Below are positions 1 to 8,032 of a stretch of 24,737 nucleotides of DNA, in pieces (the first letter of the stretch is position 1; each line of letters starts with the position of its first letter). Source of the DNA: Flavobacterium psychrophilum (GTDB lineage Bacteria > Bacteroidota > Bacteroidia > Flavobacteriales > Flavobacteriaceae); assembly GCA_945872245.1 (NCBI GenBank), contig CAMBZB010000032.1, forward strand, positions 1 through 24,737, in the 5' to 3' direction. A program made the position numbers and the translations under genes. The notes under the pieces are model-generated. The model had not been told where the DNA came from, ran no database searches, and saw only the letters and a list, made by a program, of their open reading frames with translations.

Positions 1-2
1 CA

Positions 3-110
3 TATCCTGTAAATTCTGGAGCATTAACCATTTATTCCTCCAATTTTTATGGCACTGGCGGACCAGTTCCAAACTATGGAATTCCAAACATTGACTTAGT
101 TTTTCAATAA
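3..110 (+). CDS. C-terminal end of an unidentified protein (5' truncated by window edge)
   Basis: The third forward frame is open from the window edge for 35 codons and ends in TAA. The residues are rich in Gly, Pro, Asn, Tyr and Ser (for example GTGGPVPNYGIPNIDLVFQ at the very end), as in many extracellular or secreted beta-rich proteins. The other two forward frames hit stops quickly. The fragment is too short to assign a family. No gene follows it on this strand for more than 2 kb, so it is the last gene of its transcription unit. Calling it real rests on composition and the open frame only. Confidence 0.5.
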   Translation, partial: YPVNSGALTIYSSNFYGTGGPVPNYGIPNIDLVFQ

Positions 111-343
111 AATAAAAATAATTCATAATTAGGGGTAACAAATTTTAAATCCAATTGATATAACTGTTAAACATTAAAGGGAAGTTCTATAAATTAAAAC
201 ACTGAATTTCAAATAATTATATGTATATTGATGCCTTAAACTAGTATTTAACAACATGAATAAACAATTATACAAGTCCACAGGTAAAAAATCATTATTT
301 ATTTTCGAGAATTTTTTTTATAAGTTTGGGTTGTATAAACAAA

Positions 344-371
344 AAAAGTCCAACATTTCTGCTGGACTTTT
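344..371 (-). terminator. Rho-independent terminator, minus-strand orientation
   Basis: A perfect 9-bp stem (AAAAGTCCA at 344-352 with TGGACTTTT at 363-371) encloses a 10-nt loop. On the minus strand it is followed by a run of seven T (complement of A341-A347), the classic intrinsic-terminator layout. It could end transcription of the minus-strand gene at 724-2235, about 350 bp upstream. Its position directly 3' of the tRNA-like fragment suggests it originally terminated a tRNA transcript. Confidence 0.75.
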
Positions 372-372
372 G

Positions 373-385
373 CTCCCTCTCTTGG
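373..385 (-). other. Possible tRNA-Asn 3'-end fragment (candidate attachment-site core)
   Basis: Read on the minus strand, the 13 nt are CCAAG + AGAGGGA + G. That is the layout of the 3' half of a T-stem, a 7-nt acceptor strand and a discriminator G, as in bacterial tRNA-Asn. From memory, Bacteroidetes tRNA-Asn genes end in this way. The rest of the tRNA is absent: upstream bases do not continue into a T-loop or anticodon arm. An isolated 3' end next to a terminator is the usual footprint of an element integrated at a tRNA gene, or of a deletion. A 13-nt match recalled without a search is suggestive, not proof. Confidence 0.35.
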
Positions 386-723
386 AGAAAGTTACAATTT
401 TGCTTCAATGATTAATTATTTTAAAATCAAATACATAGATTTTGATTTATATATTCTGTGTCAAAAATTAAAGGTATTATAAATAATAAAAAAAATAACC
501 TCTTCAAATATAGTATCAGGTCACCCCAACAATTCATGATAATATCTCTTCAGCTTTTTGACATAATTCTGTTAATTTAGGCTGTTATTTTCTATCTTAG
601 TTTAGTTGAATATTTTGTTTAAAAAAGGGGAGCATCATAACATTGTAAAAGTTGGAGATTTAGATAATTTTGTTGAAATACCTCAAGTGGCAAATTAAAT
701 TAATTATTTAAAAATTGACTTAG

Positions 724-2235
724 TTAATCATAATTCATCAAAATTTTTGATAAATGATTTCTAGTAATTTTACTTTCAATCCATGCTAAAAAATTGAAAT
801 GTTTAATGGTTTGTTGTTCATAAACATCTTGATGTATTATTTCAAAGTCATTCTTTATTTTCTTCAAAAAACGCTCTCGTTTCAAAACAGAAATTGGAAG
901 GTTATGGTTATTTACAAAACTTGTTATTTTCCTTTCGCTTTTATATTCCATTCCTAATATTTGCGACTCTCTATTTATAGAGCGAGATTCGCGTGCTATT
1001 AGTTCAAAATCTTTTAATTCATATAAAACTAATAGATTTAACAAACGTATGGTTCTATACAGCGGCAAGTAGGAATAGTCTTTGCTAGCAAAAACAATCT
1101 TGGTCAATATTTTTTGTGCTTTACGAAAATCCTTCAATCCAAAATGAATAATTGCTAAATTCAAACTTAACTCAGCATTTCTTGCAAGGCTTAATGTATG
1201 AATTTTTTTCAATAATGTGTCATCATATTTTTTCATCAGAACTTCACTTGACAAAAAAGCTCCTTTATCCAGCATTGGAAATAATTCATAAAGAAATATT
1301 AGACAAATAACATTAGTATTAAAACTCAAAGAAGATGTTTTTAAATTTTTTAATTGGCTAATAAAATAAGTCATCCCTTCATAATTACGAAGTCCTCTTA
1401 AACTATCTAAAATACCTTCTAATGTGGATAGGTAATAAAAAGGCGGGTCGTCCCATAAATGTTTGTTTTCTTCAAGTAAATTATTTAATTCAAAAAAGGA
1501 TCGATAGGCTGATTTGTAATCTCCCACGCTTATGAGATAGTTTGCCTGAAACATTTGGTGGAGTTTATTGATTTCAAAACTCTCGAGATTAGAAGAGGCC
1601 ATAATGCTTACCTCGCTTACTACAAGATCGTTTAATTCTGTTTTTTCTTTTTCAGATCGAGCATTACCTTTATAGATCATCCGATTTTTCAATAGTTCAT
1701 ATAAGGCAGATTGTTGATGGATTTTTTGGGTCATTTTCAATGTTTCATTCAACTTAAATTGCTTATGAAATAAAGTTTTTTCATTTATTCCGGGATAATT
1801 TAGCGTAAGGAGGTAATCTAACTCTAGTCGAGAAGCAATGAGCAACGCATAATTATTCTCATAAGCAATAGCAATTGTCTTTACTTTGTCAAGCATATTA
1901 AAACATTCTTTATACAAAGACTTTTCAAAGAGAATTCTTGCTTTTGATATTTTATCAAATAATTGATAATAAACATCTTGTTCTTTTCGTAATTCAAGCA
2001 TCGTATTTAACAAAAGTTCATATAGGTAATTTACCGAAGTTTCAAACGAAGCTCCTTTATTTAAACTTAAATAATTGGCACGAAGAGACTCGGCATTTAT
2101 GTTTTTATCCCTAATAATCAGGGTGTAAAGCACACTGTAATTTGCAGTTGAAGAGGCTTTGGCTATTTTAAAAACCTTTTTCTCTGGCGTCGTCATAGAA
2201 TTCACGAGATATATTAGAGCTTCTGATTTTATCAT
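724..2235 (-). CDS. Helical-repeat protein of unknown function (Bacteroidetes family)
   Basis: A 503-residue protein with no signal peptide and no obvious membrane segment, so probably cytoplasmic. Its sequence is almost entirely predicted helix, with repeated hydrophobic/charged blocks about 35-40 residues long that resemble TPR-like or alpha-solenoid repeats (for example around residues 95-140, 225-260 and 350-400). The first 25 residues (MIKSEALIYLVNSMTTPEKK and the FK that follows) resemble the N-terminus of a common Bacteroidetes family of uncharacterised ~500-residue proteins. I do not recognise a catalytic motif or a DNA-binding domain. The start is ATG at 2235 and the stop TAA at 724-726. 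It is divergent from the citrate lyase genes across a 268-bp gap and stands alone. A scaffold or protein-interaction role is possible from the repeat character only. Confidence 0.75.
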   Translation of the reverse strand: MIKSEALIYLVNSMTTPEKKVFKIAKASSTANYSVLYTLIIRDKNINAESLRANYLSLNKGASFETSVNYLYELLLNTMLELRKEQDVYYQLFDKISKARILFEKSLYKECFNMLDKVKTIAIAYENNYALLIASRLELDYLLTLNYPGINEKTLFHKQFKLNETLKMTQKIHQQSALYELLKNRMIYKGNARSEKEKTELNDLVVSEVSIMASSNLESFEINKLHQMFQANYLISVGDYKSAYRSFFELNNLLEENKHLWDDPPFYYLSTLEGILDSLRGLRNYEGMTYFISQLKNLKTSSLSFNTNVICLIFLYELFPMLDKGAFLSSEVLMKKYDDTLLKKIHTLSLARNAELSLNLAIIHFGLKDFRKAQKILTKIVFASKDYSYLPLYRTIRLLNLLVLYELKDFELIARESRSINRESQILGMEYKSERKITSFVNNHNLPISVLKRERFLKKIKNDFEIIHQDVYEQQTIKHFNFLAWIESKITRNHLSKILMNYD

Positions 2236-2503
2236 GGAAAGTTATAAGTTTAAATATAGTTTTGAAATTATAAATAAATCATTATTATCAATTGCTTAAT
2301 TATATATTAATCAGCATTTTATAATGTAACTATAGCATTTTAGTTTACAATTATACGACATTAATTGAACAACTCCTGTCTTTTATTTTACTATGTTTGA
2401 CTAAAATTAATTACCATTAGAATTATACTTCAAAAAAACCATTAAGAACTTGTGAACTATATAAAATTTAATTTGTTTAACTTGCTTTTTTATATTTAAC
2501 AAA

Positions 2504-3715
2504 ATGATTGCAACCGCTGGGAATAAGGGCATTAATGACAGATCTGATTGTTTTGTTTCTTTAGAACAAACTAAATTAGGAGGGATTAAAATTGAATTAC
2601 AAAGTAAGGTAATATCACTCTATGGTGAGAGTATTATTGAATTATGTAAAGAAATTTTAAAATTCTTTAACTTTGATCATGTTTTATTAAAAATTGATGA
2701 TAAAGGAGCTTTAGATTTTGTTATTGCTGCAAGACTAGAAGCTGCAATTAAACAACTAATAAAAACTGACAAAGAATTTCTATTAGAAACACTCCCAGAA
2801 AATAAATATGCATCTAGATTTGACCAATATCGTATTACTAGATTATACCTTCCAGGAAATACCCCTAGTTTAATGATTAATGCAGGAATTCATAAACCTG
2901 ATGGAATTATACTTGACCTTGAAGACGCTGTAGCAATAGATAAAAAAAATGAAGCACGCTTTTTGGTTCGCAATGCCTTGCGAAATCTTAGTTTTATGGG
3001 AGTGGAACGAATGGTTCGTATTAACCAAATTCCCGCTGGCCTCGAAGATCTTGAATATATTATTCCTCATAATGTGAACCTTATTTTGGTTCCTAAATGC
3101 GAAAGTGCAGAACAACTTCAAAAAGTAAATGAACATATTGCAGCAATTCAGAAAAAAACTAAATCAGTCAATCCAGTTTGGTTGATGCCCATTATTGAAA
3201 GTGCTTTGGGCGTAGTAAAGGCTTTTGAAATTGCTCAAGCAGCCGATAATGTTGTTGCTATCGCCATTGGATTAGAAGACTATACGGCTGATCTTGGGGT
3301 AAACCGCACCAACGAAGGCACGGAATCTCTTTTTGCAAGATGTCAGATTATAAACGCCTGCAAAGCTTTGGGTATTCAAGCTATAGATTCGGTTTTTAGT
3401 TCTATAGATGACATTGAAGCGTTGAAAGAAAATGTTTGTAAATCAAAAGCATTAGGTTTTGACGGTATGGGATGCATCCATCCTCGCCAAATAAAAGTCA
3501 TTCTTGATAATTTTGCTCCAAATGAAATAGAAATTGATAACGCCAAGAAAATTGTTATTGCTTTCAATAAAGCAACATCAGAAGGATTAGGAGTCGTTTC
3601 TCTTGGTTCAAAAATGATTGATGCACCAGTTGTAAAAAGAGCACTCAGAACGATAGATATGGCTATATCGATGGGTAAATTAGATTTTAATTGGAAAGAT
3701 AAAACATATGAATAA
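2504..3715 (+). CDS. citE: Citrate lyase CitD-CitE fusion (acyl carrier + beta subunit)
   Basis: Residues 1-95 match citrate lyase acyl carrier protein (CitD), with the signature IDDKGALDFVIAARLEA at 64-80. Residues ~105-403 match the HpcH/HpaI-citrate lyase beta family (CitE), with LYLPGN (114-119), LDLEDAV (137-143), PIIESALG (229-236) and GLEDYTADLG (256-265). E232 and D259 sit where the Mg-binding acids lie in CitE. The total of 403 residues is about CitD (~98) plus CitE (~300), so two normally separate subunits are joined. CitE cleaves the citryl thioester to oxaloacetate and acetyl thioester. In E. coli CitD the prosthetic group is on Ser14 of LESGD; here the segment reads NDRSD, so the anchoring serine is shifted by one or replaced by Arg. 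The 3' end overlaps citF by 8 bp. No citC, citX or citG is in view. Another acyl-ACP lyase specificity cannot be excluded. Confidence 0.9.
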   Translation: MIATAGNKGINDRSDCFVSLEQTKLGGIKIELQSKVISLYGESIIELCKEILKFFNFDHVLLKIDDKGALDFVIAARLEAAIKQLIKTDKEFLLETLPENKYASRFDQYRITRLYLPGNTPSLMINAGIHKPDGIILDLEDAVAIDKKNEARFLVRNALRNLSFMGVERMVRINQIPAGLEDLEYIIPHNVNLILVPKCESAEQLQKVNEHIAAIQKKTKSVNPVWLMPIIESALGVVKAFEIAQAADNVVAIAIGLEDYTADLGVNRTNEGTESLFARCQIINACKALGIQAIDSVFSSIDDIEALKENVCKSKALGFDGMGCIHPRQIKVILDNFAPNEIEIDNAKKIVIAFNKATSEGLGVVSLGSKMIDAPVVKRALRTIDMAISMGKLDFNWKDKTYE

Positions 3716-5273
3716 GCCTGATAAATTAGTTACAAATGCGATTGGTAGAATTGTCCCAATAGAAGTAAATGGAAAGCCAGTTGTGCCTTTTAAAGGCGTT
3801 GGTAAACATCGACCTGATGGAAATAAATTCGGACCGCGAATATCAACCTGTATCGATTTTCCAGATGATGGTAACAAACTAATTCCTTCATTAAAAGAAT
3901 CATTGATTAAAGCCGGGCTAAAAGACGGTATGACTATTTCTACTCATCATCATTTCAGAAACGGAGACTTAATTGCCAATCGAATTTTTGATATCGCTGC
4001 AGAATTAGGTGTTAAAAACTTAATATGGTTCCCTTCAGCCTCTTTTGAATGTCATTCTCCTTTAATTAAATATTTAGAAGACGGCACTATTCATCATATT
4101 GAAGGAAGCATGAATGGTCAACTAGGTAAATTTGTATCTGAAGGCAAAATGAAAGGAGTCGGTGTCCTTCGATCACATGGAGGACGATATCAAGCTATTC
4201 AAGATGGCGAAGTGAAAATTGATATTGCTGTTATTGCAGCACCAACCTCTGATTTTTTTGGTAATGCCAACGGTGTTGATGGTTCAGCCGCTTGCGGTCT
4301 ATTAGGATTTGCATTAGCAGATTCACAATACGCAGATAAAGTGATTGTTGTAACAGACAACTTAGTTTCATTTCCATGTTTGCCTTGGCAAATACAAGGC
4401 AATTATGTTGATTATGTTGTAAAAATTGATAAAATTGGTATTTCTGAAAAAATTGTTTCAGGCACAACTGAAATAACAAAAAGCCCCGATAGACTTATGC
4501 TTGCCGAAATGACTGCAACATTTTGTGAAGAAGCAGGAATCATAAAAGATGGTTTTTCTTTTCAAGCAGGTGCAGGAGGAACTGCCTTATCGATTGGGAT
4601 TTATTTCAGTGAGATATTAAAAAAGAAAGGTATGAAAGCTCGTTTCGCAAGAGGTGGAAGCAATAAATACCTTGTTGAAATGCTAAACGAGGGATTGGTA
4701 GAATATATTTTGGACGGACAAACATTCGATTTAGATGGAGTAAAATCTATGAGAGACAATCCAAGACACGTAAACACAAGTCCGTTTACGAGTTATAATT
4801 ATCATGGTAAGGGGAATTTTGCTCAACTTGTAGATGTTGTTATTTTAGGTGCAACTGAAATTGATGTCAATTTTAATGCAAATGTTGTTACTCATTCTGA
4901 CGGTTTGCTTTTACATGGTATTGGGGGATGGCAAAATTGTTTGTTTGCTAAATGTACAATTATGGTAGTCCCTCTTTTTAGAGATAGAATTCCCGTAATT
5001 CGTGACGAAGTAACTAGTATTTGTGGGCCAGGCGAACTTATTGATGTAATTGTTACTGAAAGAGGAATCGCAATTAACCCTTTGCGAAAGGATTTAATAG
5101 AAAAATTAAAAAATACTAACTTGCCTATTAAAACTATTCACGAATTAAAAATCGAAGCAGAAAGAATATGTGACATACCTGCCAAACAAAATTTTGAGGA
5201 TGAGATTGTGGCAGTAATCAAATGGGTAGATGGAACAATAATTGATTCTGTGCGAAAATTAAAAAGGGATTAA
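3708..5273 (+). CDS. citF: Citrate lyase alpha subunit (citrate CoA/ACP transferase)
   Basis: A 521-residue protein of the CitF family, which moves the acyl-carrier thioester from acetyl to citrate before CitE cleaves it. Family landmarks are the LKDGMTISTHHHFRNGD block (71-87), the VLRSHGGR block (153-160), SDFFGNANG (181-189) and a C-terminal part with AGAGGTALS and FARGGS. The length fits the family (about 500). It is cytoplasmic, with no signal peptide. Its ATG lies inside the end of the CitD-CitE gene (8-bp overlap), which implies translational coupling and a one-to-one complex. It converges on the citrate transporter with only 39 bp between the two stop codons. The presence of CitF supports real citrate lyase activity over a stand-alone CitE-like enzyme. 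The ligase CitC, needed to acetylate the carrier, is not in the window. Confidence 0.93.
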   Translation: MNKPDKLVTNAIGRIVPIEVNGKPVVPFKGVGKHRPDGNKFGPRISTCIDFPDDGNKLIPSLKESLIKAGLKDGMTISTHHHFRNGDLIANRIFDIAAELGVKNLIWFPSASFECHSPLIKYLEDGTIHHIEGSMNGQLGKFVSEGKMKGVGVLRSHGGRYQAIQDGEVKIDIAVIAAPTSDFFGNANGVDGSAACGLLGFALADSQYADKVIVVTDNLVSFPCLPWQIQGNYVDYVVKIDKIGISEKIVSGTTEITKSPDRLMLAEMTATFCEEAGIIKDGFSFQAGAGGTALSIGIYFSEILKKKGMKARFARGGSNKYLVEMLNEGLVEYILDGQTFDLDGVKSMRDNPRHVNTSPFTSYNYHGKGNFAQLVDVVILGATEIDVNFNANVVTHSDGLLLHGIGGWQNCLFAKCTIMVVPLFRDRIPVIRDEVTSICGPGELIDVIVTERGIAINPLRKDLIEKLKNTNLPIKTIHELKIEAERICDIPAKQNFEDEIVAVIKWVDGTIIDSVRKLKRD

Positions 5274-5312
5274 TCCCAATTCGATTTGTAAATCCACACA
5301 ATTGAGCGTATC

Positions 5313-6599
5313 CTATAAATGAATACTAATTGCACCTGATAAAATTGCTGCTAGAAGCATTACTAATACCGTACCAATAGACCATTTTAAGGTGAAACGT
5401 AAGTGACTACTAATGCTAACTCCAGCTAATTGAACCAAAAGATAGGTAGAAGCTACTAGTGGACTTAACAAGTGTACCGATTGCCCTAGTAACGAGGCTC
5501 GACCAATTTCTGCTGCAGAAACACCGAAATGAGCTGCTGAAACTGCTGTTAAAGGAACTATCCCAAAATAATACGCATCATTACTCATGAAAAAGGTAAA
5601 AGGCATTGATGTTAGAGCAGTTATAACTCCCATATTAGGTCCTAATGAATCGGGAATAATATGAATGTAACTTTGTGCCATGGCATCAAGCATATTTGTT
5701 CCTGTAAGAATTCCAGTTAATATACCTGCTGCAAAAACTACAAAACCTACTGATAATGTGCTCCCTGCATGTGAAGCTAATCGCTTACGTTGCTCCTCAA
5801 GACTCGGAAAATTGACAATTAAAGCTATTGCTAATGCGACCATAAATAAGACTACCACAGGCAATAAATCGGCAACCAATGCCACCATTAATAAAACTGT
5901 CAAAATAAAATTGAACACTCCTTTTTTTGGTTTTTTGTTCTCAATACTTTCAGAAATTTCAATGTGAGTTATCCCTAAACGTTTCCTCTCTCTTTTTCCA
6001 AAAATATATGATACAAACAAGACCCATACTATTGCTGCTGCGACGCTCGGCAAAAGGGGAATAAAAAGCTGAGTTGAATCGAGTTTCAACACGCTTATTA
6101 CACGCGCATTAGGCCCAGTCCAAGGCAAGATATGCATAATTCCAACACATAACATAATAATACAGGTAAGAATTAATGGGTTAATATTTAAACGTTTATA
6201 TATAGGAAGCATAGCGCCGACAACGATTAAATAGGTGGCCGCACCATCTCCGTCTAATGCAACAATTAAGGTAAGAATACATGTTCCCATGATTACCCTT
6301 AAAGGATCTCCTTTAGCTAATATCAGAACTTTGTTAATTAAAGGATTAAACAATCCAACATCAAACATAATTCCAAAATACATAATACCAAACATAATCA
6401 AAATTGCTGTTGGAGCTATCTCTCTCAATCCATTAGTTATCATTTCACCCAATTCTGACGCATTAGCTCCAGCTAATAATCCAAAAATTATCGGAATCAG
6501 AGTCAATGCGCTCTGGGGAGAAAGTCGTTTTGTTTGGATTAATGTAATAAAGGTGACAATCATTCCAAAACCAAGTAAGGCTAACATATTTTCGGTCAT
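5313..6599 (-). CDS. citM: CitMHS-family citrate-metal:H+ symporter
   Basis: A 428-residue hydrophobic inner-membrane protein with about 11-12 membrane segments, the usual size for CitMHS transporters such as Bacillus CitM/CitH. It carries the family's best-conserved block, ALDGDGAATYLIVVGAMLPI (114-133), plus GLFNPLI (82-88) and an LPWTGPNARV segment in the middle. These proteins import citrate complexed with Mg2+ or Ca2+ together with protons. A charged cytoplasmic loop (KRERKRLG and following) separates the two halves. It converges on citrate lyase, so uptake and cleavage are encoded side by side on opposite strands. Start is ATG at 6599; a second ATG four codons in is also possible. Which metal complex it carries cannot be read from the sequence. 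Confidence 0.9.
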   Translation of the reverse strand: MTENMLALLGFGMIVTFITLIQTKRLSPQSALTLIPIIFGLLAGANASELGEMITNGLREIAPTAILIMFGIMYFGIMFDVGLFNPLINKVLILAKGDPLRVIMGTCILTLIVALDGDGAATYLIVVGAMLPIYKRLNINPLILTCIIMLCVGIMHILPWTGPNARVISVLKLDSTQLFIPLLPSVAAAIVWVLFVSYIFGKRERKRLGITHIEISESIENKKPKKGVFNFILTVLLMVALVADLLPVVVLFMVALAIALIVNFPSLEEQRKRLASHAGSTLSVGFVVFAAGILTGILTGTNMLDAMAQSYIHIIPDSLGPNMGVITALTSMPFTFFMSNDAYYFGIVPLTAVSAAHFGVSAAEIGRASLLGQSVHLLSPLVASTYLLVQLAGVSISSHLRFTLKWSIGTVLVMLLAAILSGAISIHL

Positions 6600-6773
6600 A
6601 GTTTTTATTTCAAAATTTAAGATTTAATAGGGAAATCTGATATTGCTTTAAAAAAAAAAAATTAATCATAATATATAAACTGGCATACATTTCTAAAATA
6701 AACCACTATAAAATTAAGACCTATAGATTAAGATGAAAGTGAAAGTCAACAAAGTTGAAAAACATTAAATTGA

Positions 6774-6825
6774 ACCGCAGTTTCCTAGATTATTGAAAAC
6801 CATTTAAAATCTGCTAATCTGCGGT
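6774..6825 (+). terminator. Long-loop inverted repeat between permease and citrate transporter
   Basis: A perfect 7-bp stem (ACCGCAG at 6774-6780 with CTGCGGT at 6819-6825) encloses a 38-nt loop, with a T-run just after it on the plus strand. The loop ends with ATCTGCTA, so ATCTGC is repeated just before and within the right arm. It lies in the 287-bp gap (6600-6886) that otherwise shows nothing coding. The T-run suits plus-strand transcripts, but the only nearby plus-strand gene (citF) lies beyond citM. It may therefore be a dispersed intergenic repeat and not a working terminator; similar 'ctgctaatctgcggt' stretches are, from memory, common between Flavobacterium genes. Confidence 0.4.
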
Positions 6826-6886
6826 AATTTTTTTTAGAAGCCAAAGGCACTAAAGTGTATATTTTTAACTCTTTTTGTGTATTGAC

Positions 6887-7882
6887 TTATTTAGAAAGAA
6901 TTATCAATGCTAATCCTGCTATATATAATAATAGCATTATGTGCAACAACGATTTTGTTCCTTTTGGAGCATTATCGAATTCTTTCCATATATAAATTCC
7001 CCAAATTGCGGCAACTACTGTCGCACCTTGACCTAATCCGTAAGATATTGCTGGACCAGCCTTACCGGATGCTATAATGCTTAAAGACATTCCTATACAC
7101 CAAATAGCACCACCCAAAATTCCAATTAAATGGTCTTTTGTTTTGCCTTTGAAATAATCAGAAAAAGAAACTGGCACTCCAATAAATGGTTTTTTCATTT
7201 GAATTGTATTGAAAACAAAACTACTGACAACAACTCCAACTGCAAAAATTACCAATGCCGTGTAAGGAGTCAATTTTCCTACTTCGGGGATGCTGAAATC
7301 AGTAACCATTGAACCAGCAACATATTTGTAAAACAATCCCATTAAACATCCACTCACTATCGATATAATCAAACCTTTTTTGGAAACTTTTTCTGCCAAA
7401 TTAGATTGCAGTTTTTGATAGGCTCTTGCATTCAAAATAATTGCCAAAGTTATCAAAGCAACTCCCCCAAAAATCAAAGTTGGATCTCCTTGGGAGGAGT
7501 CATAATTTACCAATACGCCAAGAACCAATGCAATCCCAATCGCAACTGGAAAAGCAACTGACATTCCCGCAATGGCAATGGCTACAACTAGTAAAATATT
7601 AGCGGCATTAAATATAACACCTCCTATAAAGGCTGATGTAACACTATCAGAATTTGCCTGAGAGATATCGTCTATAAATGACCTACCTTCAATCCCTGTA
7701 CTTCCTAATGTAAAAGCTAAAAGCAAAGTGGCAAGTAAAATTCCAAATCCATAATCCCAATAGAAGAGTTCAAAACGCCATTCTTTGGTCGTTAATTTAG
7801 TTGTATTTGCCCAAGAACCCCAGCAAAACATGGTAATAACACATAGCATAATTGCTAGACTATAATTTTCAACAATAAACAT
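6887..7882 (-). CDS. DMT-superfamily permease, ureide-permease/sugar-importer type (possible ribose importer)
   Basis: A 331-residue protein with about ten hydrophobic segments, fitting the drug/metabolite transporter fold. The start of the protein carries the block WGSWANTTKL (21-30) followed by WRFELFYWDYGFGI (35-48), typical of the GRP/ureide-permease-like group that in Bacteroidetes often accompanies sugar kinases and nucleoside hydrolases. Later blocks are AFPVAIGIALVLG in the middle and GLGQGATVVAAIWGIYIWKE near the C-terminus, with both halves showing the internal similarity expected of DMT proteins. It is on the same strand as the ribose-type operon but separated from it by the lipoprotein gene and a strong terminator, so it probably has its own promoter. 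Ribose import is inferred from the ribokinase and hydrolase genes nearby; automatic annotations often call such proteins 'multidrug DMT transporter'. Confidence 0.72.
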   Translation of the reverse strand: MFIVENYSLAIMLCVITMFCWGSWANTTKLTTKEWRFELFYWDYGFGILLATLLLAFTLGSTGIEGRSFIDDISQANSDSVTSAFIGGVIFNAANILLVVAIAIAGMSVAFPVAIGIALVLGVLVNYDSSQGDPTLIFGGVALITLAIILNARAYQKLQSNLAEKVSKKGLIISIVSGCLMGLFYKYVAGSMVTDFSIPEVGKLTPYTALVIFAVGVVVSSFVFNTIQMKKPFIGVPVSFSDYFKGKTKDHLIGILGGAIWCIGMSLSIIASGKAGPAISYGLGQGATVVAAIWGIYIWKEFDNAPKGTKSLLHIMLLLYIAGLALIILSK

Positions 7883-7984
7883 AAGTGATAGTTTTAAGTT
7901 AGTATTTAGTATAATTTCCTTACGTACTATTTCTAAAACGAAACTTTTACAGCATCGTTAATTTAAAAAGAATAAAAACATATA

Positions 7985-8022
7985 AAAAACCCTACTAAGA
8001 AGCCATTCTTTATAGGGTTTTT
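7985..8022 (-). terminator. Strong bidirectional terminator hairpin
   Basis: A perfect 10-bp stem (AAAAACCCTA at 7985-7994 with TAGGGTTTTT at 8013-8022) has a further inner stem AAGAA/TTCTT (7997-8001 with 8006-8010). T-runs on both strands make it work in either direction. It starts ten bases past the lipoprotein stop codon and so ends that transcript. This separates the lipoprotein and upstream operon from the permease at 6887-7882. Confidence 0.85.
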
Positions 8023-8032
8023 ATCTTTTTAT

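Larger units (their letters stand above)
111..723. other. Gene-poor intergenic stretch with terminator and possible tRNA scar
   Basis: About 610 bp without a convincing gene. It holds a strong hairpin with a T-run on the minus strand, directly followed by a 13-nt piece that looks like a tRNA 3' end (both listed separately). There is also a weak AT-only hairpin (424-431 pairing with 441-448). A 30-codon open stretch on the plus strand (606-698) reads like protein (GEHHNIVKVGDLDNFVEIPQ) but has no ATG or visible upstream part. The region looks like a site where genes have been lost. Confidence 0.6.

Noticed and set aside
606..698. Plus-strand 30-codon open stretch with protein-like composition (GEHHNIVKVGDLDNFVEIPQ)
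   Set aside because: No ATG, no upstream continuation after a stop at 603-605, and too short to assign; it could be the tail of a lost gene but this cannot be supported.
2448..2475. Possible promoter (TTG ... TTAATTTG) before the CitD-CitE gene
   Set aside because: The downstream box has one mismatch to TAnnTTTG and the spacing to the upstream TTG is only 15 bp, shorter than usual in flavobacteria.
5680..6627. Plus-strand open frames of 95 and 130 codons opposite the citrate transporter
   Set aside because: They are antisense to a clear CitMHS gene; their Asn/Ile/Thr-rich composition is the mirror of hydrophobic transporter codons.
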